Source of the DNA: Chitinivibrionales bacterium
GTDB lineage: Bacteria; Fibrobacterota; Chitinivibrionia; Chitinivibrionales; WJMI01
Assembly: GCA_014729595.1 (NCBI GenBank)
Contig: WJJU01000692.1
Coordinates: 1-8,092, forward strand
Reading direction: 5' to 3'
DNA length: 8,092 bases
Shown: piece by piece, positions 5,136 to 8,092 of the stretch
Numbering within the stretch: position 1 is the stretch's first letter
Layout: each line of letters begins with the position of its first letter
The notes under the pieces: generated by a model
What the model was told of the DNA's origin: nothing
The model's database searches: none
Seen by the model: the letters and a program-made list of their open reading frames with translations, nothing else
Translations under genes and position numbers: made by a program

Positions 5136-6671
5136 ATGTCTGAATTTTTCAAGCAGCTTATCGGGCAGCTTTCCGCAATTTGGCGGCGCCTGTCGACTCA
5201 GCAGAAGATCATTACGTCTTCGCTGGTCGGTCTGTCGGTTCTTGGGCTCGTGACATTGGTGTTGTGGTCGCGGGAACCGGCCGAAGACTCCGGTTGGCGT
5301 GTTCTTTATTCCAGTCTCCAGATCGATGAAGCGGCGGAGATCACGCAGCAATTGGATGAGGGCGGATACAAGTATAAGCTTGAGAATGATGGGCGAACGC
5401 TCAAGGTGCAGGCGCGGGAGGTGTACGAGATTCGGATGGCCTTGGCCCGTGAAGGACTTCCCAAGAGCAGCGGGGTCGGCTACGAACTCTTTGACAAGAA
5501 CAATTTGGGCGTCACCGATTTTGTCCAAAAGCTCAATGCGCGTCGCGCCTTGGAAGGCGAACTTCAGAGGACGATCGAGGGGCTCGAGGAGGTTAAGGCG
5601 GCGCGGGTACACGTAGTGATTCCGGAGCCGACCATATTTCTCGATGAGCAAGAAGACCCAAAGGCTTCGGTGGTTATCAAGCTCAGTGCGGGAAACACCC
5701 TCTCCAAAAACCAAATTCGCGGCATCAGCCACGTCGTGTCTTCGAGCGTCGAAGGGCTCAAACCCGAAGGAATTTCGATTGTCGATTTCGAGGGGCGATT
5801 GTTGTCTAATCCGTTCGGTGACGACGAAACCGCGCTTGTTTCATCGCGAAACATGGAACTTCAGCAGAATGTCGAACGCTATTTCGAGAAAAAAGTGGAG
5901 AAAATGATGGTTGGCGTGCTGGGGCCGGGAAAAGCGGCCATCCAGGTGGCCGCCGATCTCAATTTTGATCAGGTAGAGAAAACAATGGAGCTGTATGATC
6001 CCGAAAGCAGGGTGATTCGCTCCGAAGAGCGTATCGATGAGAACACGAGAAATGCGCCGGACGGCGATCATCAGCGTGAGCGCTCGCTTACCAATTACGA
6101 GATAGATAAGACGGTCGAGCATATTGTGCGGGAAGTGGGCAATGTTAAAAGGATGACCGTTTCGGTGGCGGTTGACGGACGGCGTATCATCGGTGAGGAC
6201 GGCAAAGACGAATATGTCGAGCGTACGGCCGAGGAGCTGGCGAATCTCGAAGAGATGGTGAAAAACGCGGTCGGCTACGATTTGGCCCGCGGCGATCGAA
6301 TTTCCGTTGCAAATGTCAAGTTCGACAACGATTACCTGCGTCGGGAGCAACGAGAGCTTCGCGAGCAAGAGGTGTGGGAGATGCGGATGATGATCGCCAA
6401 GTATGTCGGTCTGTTCCTGATTGCGGTGATGTTGATCCTGTTCATGCGCTACTTGGCACGGACGATCGCCGAAGCGATGAATCCGCCGGTTCCGCAGATC
6501 GAACCGTTGGGGCCTAAAGAGGAAGAGACGGTTGAGGTGCCCGACGAGGTTCGCGCGCAGAACGAGCTTCTGGAGCGGGTCGAAATGATGACCAGGGAAG
6601 AGCCGGTGAACATTGCCGCAATTGTGCGTCAATGGCTCCGGGAGCCGGTTCCGGGTTCGCGCAACAAGTGA
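5136..6671 (+). CDS. fliF: Flagellar MS-ring protein FliF
   Basis: FliF builds the MS ring in the inner membrane, the platform for rod, export gate and switch. The 511-residue product is slightly short for the family (about 520-570). It has an N-terminal membrane helix at about 24-44 (IITSSLVGLSVLGLVTLVLW). The periplasmic YscJ/FliF ring-building region follows, with GWRVLYSSLQIDEAAEI, the stretch REGLPKSSGVGYELFDKNNL (105-124) and ARVHVVIPEPTIFLDEQEDP. A second ring domain reaches about 400 and contains a short, polar, probably disordered loop near 300-320. The second membrane helix is at about 422-440 (AKYVGLFLIAVMLILFMRYL). The acidic C-terminal tail ending ELLERVEMMTREEPVNIAAI-VRQWL is the FliG-binding segment. 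ATG 5136 is preceded by AAGGAG at 5121-5126. fliG follows only after a 739-base gap. Confidence 0.95.
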   Translation: MSEFFKQLIGQLSAIWRRLSTQQKIITSSLVGLSVLGLVTLVLWSREPAEDSGWRVLYSSLQIDEAAEITQQLDEGGYKYKLENDGRTLKVQAREVYEIRMALAREGLPKSSGVGYELFDKNNLGVTDFVQKLNARRALEGELQRTIEGLEEVKAARVHVVIPEPTIFLDEQEDPKASVVIKLSAGNTLSKNQIRGISHVVSSSVEGLKPEGISIVDFEGRLLSNPFGDDETALVSSRNMELQQNVERYFEKKVEKMMVGVLGPGKAAIQVAADLNFDQVEKTMELYDPESRVIRSEERIDENTRNAPDGDHQRERSLTNYEIDKTVEHIVREVGNVKRMTVSVAVDGRRIIGEDGKDEYVERTAEELANLEEMVKNAVGYDLARGDRISVANVKFDNDYLRREQRELREQEVWEMRMMIAKYVGLFLIAVMLILFMRYLARTIAEAMNPPVPQIEPLGPKEEETVEVPDEVRAQNELLERVEMMTREEPVNIAAIVRQWLREPVPGSRNK

Positions 6672-6748
6672 GTCGATGGTTGATGACCGTGAATGTTAAG
6701 TCGGAGGGACGCTAAGCTTGCGGAGCGAGCAAAACGCGGTTTGGTTAA

Positions 6749-7217
6749 TTCTGCTTCGTTGCATTAGAAATCGTTTTTGTCGAAGGGGATTATATTGGGG
6801 CCTTCAGCCCCAAACCCCGACCTACCGTTGTCACTTCCGTTCCGCCGCGCAAGGTATTTCTGTCCCGATCAAGACATCGGGACCGTACTCGTTTACAAGC
6901 TTGCCAGGTCTTCCGCGGTGAACAAAAGTAGGCACCCGTAGGCCATGGATGGCCGAAGGGCATCCCGACAAAGTCGGGACTTGAAAGGTGCCGGGCCGGA
7001 TGCCGGGCATGAACAGACGCCGCCTACGGCTCCGCCTTACCGGTCCGCCTCCGGGCGGCTTGTAAAACCGAACCCGCGGACCCGCGGCACAAGCCGCTTA
7101 TCCTTCGGCGGATCGGGTTCCACTGAAGGGAATGCGGAGAATTCACACGAGAACAGGTCACTTGATTGTATTTCATGGCACTTACCGGCAATACAGTGCT
7201 AATATAACGAAGCAGAA
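6749..7217. mobile_element. TIR-bounded, gene-free, hairpin-rich element between fliF and fliG
   Basis: TTCTGCTTCGTTGCATTAG (6749-6767) and CTAATATAACGAAGCAGAA (7199-7217) are inverted copies over 19 bp with two mismatches (12 outer bases perfect), enclosing about 430 bp. Frames inside (such as 6718-6921 and 6945-7202) have compositions driven by the hairpins, no recognisable product and no ribosome-binding sites that make sense. The structure fits a non-autonomous (MITE-like) insertion. The family is not identified and no flush target duplication was found, although TTGG occurs just outside both ends (6741-6744 and 7219-7222). Confidence 0.5.
6795..7120 (+). other. Cluster of stable hairpins within the fliF-fliG element
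   Basis: Stems seen by eye are: TTGGGGC/GCCCCAA (6795-6801 with 6807-6813); GTCCCGAT/ATCGGGAC (6862-6869 with 6876-6883); GGCCA/TGGCC (6941-6945 with 6950-6954); TCCCGAC/GTCGGGA (6963-6969 with 6973-6979); CCGCC/GGCGG (7045-7049 with 7054-7058); and an outer GAACCCG/CGGGTTC (7070-7076 with 7114-7120). GCCGGGC and CCCGCGG each occur twice in tandem proximity. The region may be a structured RNA, a mosaic of REP-like palindromes, or both. No known RNA family is recognised. Confidence 0.6.
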
Positions 7218-7218
7218 A

Positions 7219-7273
7219 TTGGAGCCGTGTTTAAATGAGCTGCTTCGCGGAAGGTCGAGCGAGAGGGCCTGGA
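7219..7273 (+). repeat. Dispersed repeat, copy B (hairpin-containing)
   Basis: This is the partner of the copy at 1437-1491, beginning one base after the right inverted repeat of the fliF-fliG element. The conserved ATGAGCT (7235-7241) leads into the stem AGGTC (7252-7256) / GGCCT (7266-7270) with loop GAGCGAGAG. Compared with copy A, the stem is kept through a G-U pair and the loop keeps the AGxGAGA pattern. It lies about 50 bases upstream of the candidate fliG promoter, so it is probably outside that transcript. Confidence 0.6.
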
Positions 7274-7321
7274 GATGAGGTGCGAGAGAGGTGCGACGCA
7301 ACGGATTCAACCGCTTTGCTA

Positions 7322-7350
7322 TTGCGCTTGCATAGGATGTATTGTATAAT
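7322..7350 (+). promoter_or_regulatory. Candidate sigma-70-type promoter for fliG
   Basis: TTGCGC (7322-7327) and a perfect TATAAT (7345-7350) are separated by 17 bases, in an AT-rich patch (TATTGTATAATGGAATAATT) 61 bases before the fliG ATG. The -10 is ideal and the -35 is weak (three of six). Since fliG is separated from fliF by 739 bases, a local promoter would make sense. Confidence 0.45.
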
Positions 7351-7410
7351 GGAATAATTGAATAGGGAAGTGATCGACGTCATTGAATCGGATTGACGAA
7401 GAGTGGGAAT

Positions 7411-8092
7411 ATGCCTACAAAGCAGGAGAAAGAAGCTCCGGGGAAGGGCTTTTATAAAGAATCATACCAAAAAGGCGGCATGCCGAAGCCCAAGCCGTCG
7501 ACGGAGTCGATACCGGGGCCGCGCAAAGCGGCAATTGTAATGGTCGCTCTGGGTACCGCCGCTTCCACCGAGATATTCAAGAATCTCGATGAGCACGAGG
7601 TTGAGGTACTTACCACCGAAATCGCCCGGCTCGATAATATTACGCCCGAATTGCGCGAGGCGGTGCTCGAGGAGTTTCATAATCTCGCCATGGCGCATCA
7701 GTTCGTCTCGCAAGGCGGACTGGAGTATGCCAAAGAGATCCTGGAATCGGCGCTGGGACCGCGGAAAGCCAAAGAAATTCTAGAAAAAGTACAGCAGAGT
7801 ATTCGCACCACCGGCTTCAATCTCCTCGAGAATGTCGATCCCAAGCAACTGGTCAATTTCATCCAAAAAGAGCATCCTCAGACAATTGCGCTGCTTCTTG
7901 CGCACATGGAACCGCAGAACGCCGCGCCGATTATTTCGTCGCTTCCGCAGGAACTCCAGGTTGACGTGGCTACACGGATTGCAACGATGGAGAGTATCTC
8001 ACCGGAAACCTTGGATCAAGTGGAAGAAGTGCTCGTGGGGCAGGTAAAATCGCTGTTCGGCGGGGACGTATCCGAAATTGGTGGTGTAAAAG
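7411..8092 (+). CDS. fliG: Flagellar motor switch protein FliG (3' end outside window)
   Basis: FliG links the MS ring to FliM and FliN and interacts with the stator to generate torque. The visible 227 residues cover the FliF-binding N-terminal domain and the start of the middle domain. GPRKAAIVMVALGTAASTEI begins the FliG core at about residue 36; the middle domain carries the hallmark EHPQTIALLLAHM at 154-166 and LPQELQVDVATRIATM. The C-terminal torque domain with its charged residues lies beyond the window. Residues 1-35 are a hydrophilic Lys/Pro/Gly-rich extension not typical of FliG. ATG 7480 would give a shorter leader but has no well-spaced ribosome-binding site, while GAGTGGGA precedes ATG 7411. 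A candidate promoter lies just upstream. Confidence 0.93.
   Translation, partial: MPTKQEKEAPGKGFYKESYQKGGMPKPKPSTESIPGPRKAAIVMVALGTAASTEIFKNLDEHEVEVLTTEIARLDNITPELREAVLEEFHNLAMAHQFVSQGGLEYAKEILESALGPRKAKEILEKVQQSIRTTGFNLLENVDPKQLVNFIQKEHPQTIALLLAHMEPQNAAPIISSLPQELQVDVATRIATMESISPETLDQVEEVLVGQVKSLFGGDVSEIGGVK

Noticed and set aside
5841..6632. 263-residue minus-strand frame opposite fliF, rich in His and Phe
   Set aside because: It is an antisense shadow of fliF. The His/Phe richness comes from the complement of Asp/Glu/Lys codons in the acidic C-terminal region.
6718..6921. 67-residue frame starting TTG 11 bases after a good GGAGG
   Set aside because: The product does not resemble FliG or any flagellar protein and runs through the inverted repeat and hairpins. 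The GGAGG is better explained as a leftover site.
7176..7191. TGGCAC followed by GGCAA, resembling a sigma-54 promoter
   Set aside because: The GG-to-GC spacing is one base short of the strict requirement, and TTGC is missing.
6945..7202. 85-residue plus-strand frame inside the fliF-fliG element
   Set aside because: Its composition follows the hairpins and GC-rich palindromes. There is no ribosome-binding site and no recognisable motif.

Overview
The window reads as a chromosomal segment of a flagellated bacterium of moderately high GC content. It carries the core basal-body and switch genes in the order flgB, flgC, (small ORFs), fliE, fliF, fliG, preceded by three housekeeping genes. The flgB-flgC-fliE-fliF-fliG order is widespread (Firmicutes, deltaproteobacteria-like lineages, several candidate phyla). 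The DUF512 radical-SAM protein next to an RsuA/RluB-type synthase, together with the many hairpin-rich intergenic elements, suggests a non-enterobacterial lineage, possibly a candidate phylum. I cannot fix the taxon from the sequence.

Layout. (1) 1-1416, plus strand: the C-terminal part of a DUF512/radical SAM protein, overlapping by ATGA a 23S rRNA pseudouridine synthase of the RluB/RsuA family. (2) 1417-1691: a non-coding gap between convergent genes with one copy of a dispersed repeat and a long imperfect stem. (3) 1692-2399, minus strand: rsmE, the 16S rRNA m3U1498 methyltransferase. (4) 2400-3003: about 600 bases without an intact gene. It holds a decayed Mutator/IS256-type transposase C-terminus, a protein-like minus-strand fragment lacking a start, and a good sigma-54 (-24/-12) promoter match 188 bases before flgB. 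(5) 3004-4903: flgB, flgC, one or two small unrecognised ORFs, and fliE. (6) 4904-5135: a gap holding a 134-bp MITE-like element with 15-bp inverted ends and a very stable internal palindrome. (7) fliF. (8) 6672-7410: a 739-base gap holding a roughly 470-bp element with 19-bp imperfect terminal inverted repeats and several hairpins, then a second copy of the dispersed repeat, then a sigma-70-like promoter. (9) the start of fliG, cut by the window edge.

How it works together. FlgB, FlgC and FliE are the proximal rod and its MS-ring junction. FliF forms the MS ring, and its C-terminal tail anchors FliG, the switch/torque protein. The coding part is ordinary. The unusual part is the accessory DNA: the flagellar operon is interrupted at least twice by palindromic, TIR-bounded, gene-free elements whose ends share a short core (T[C/T]GTT[G/A][C/T]AT). 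The second interruption leaves an apparently orphaned ribosome-binding site after fliF, and a candidate new promoter lies in front of fliG. I saw no CRISPR array, tRNA or rRNA.
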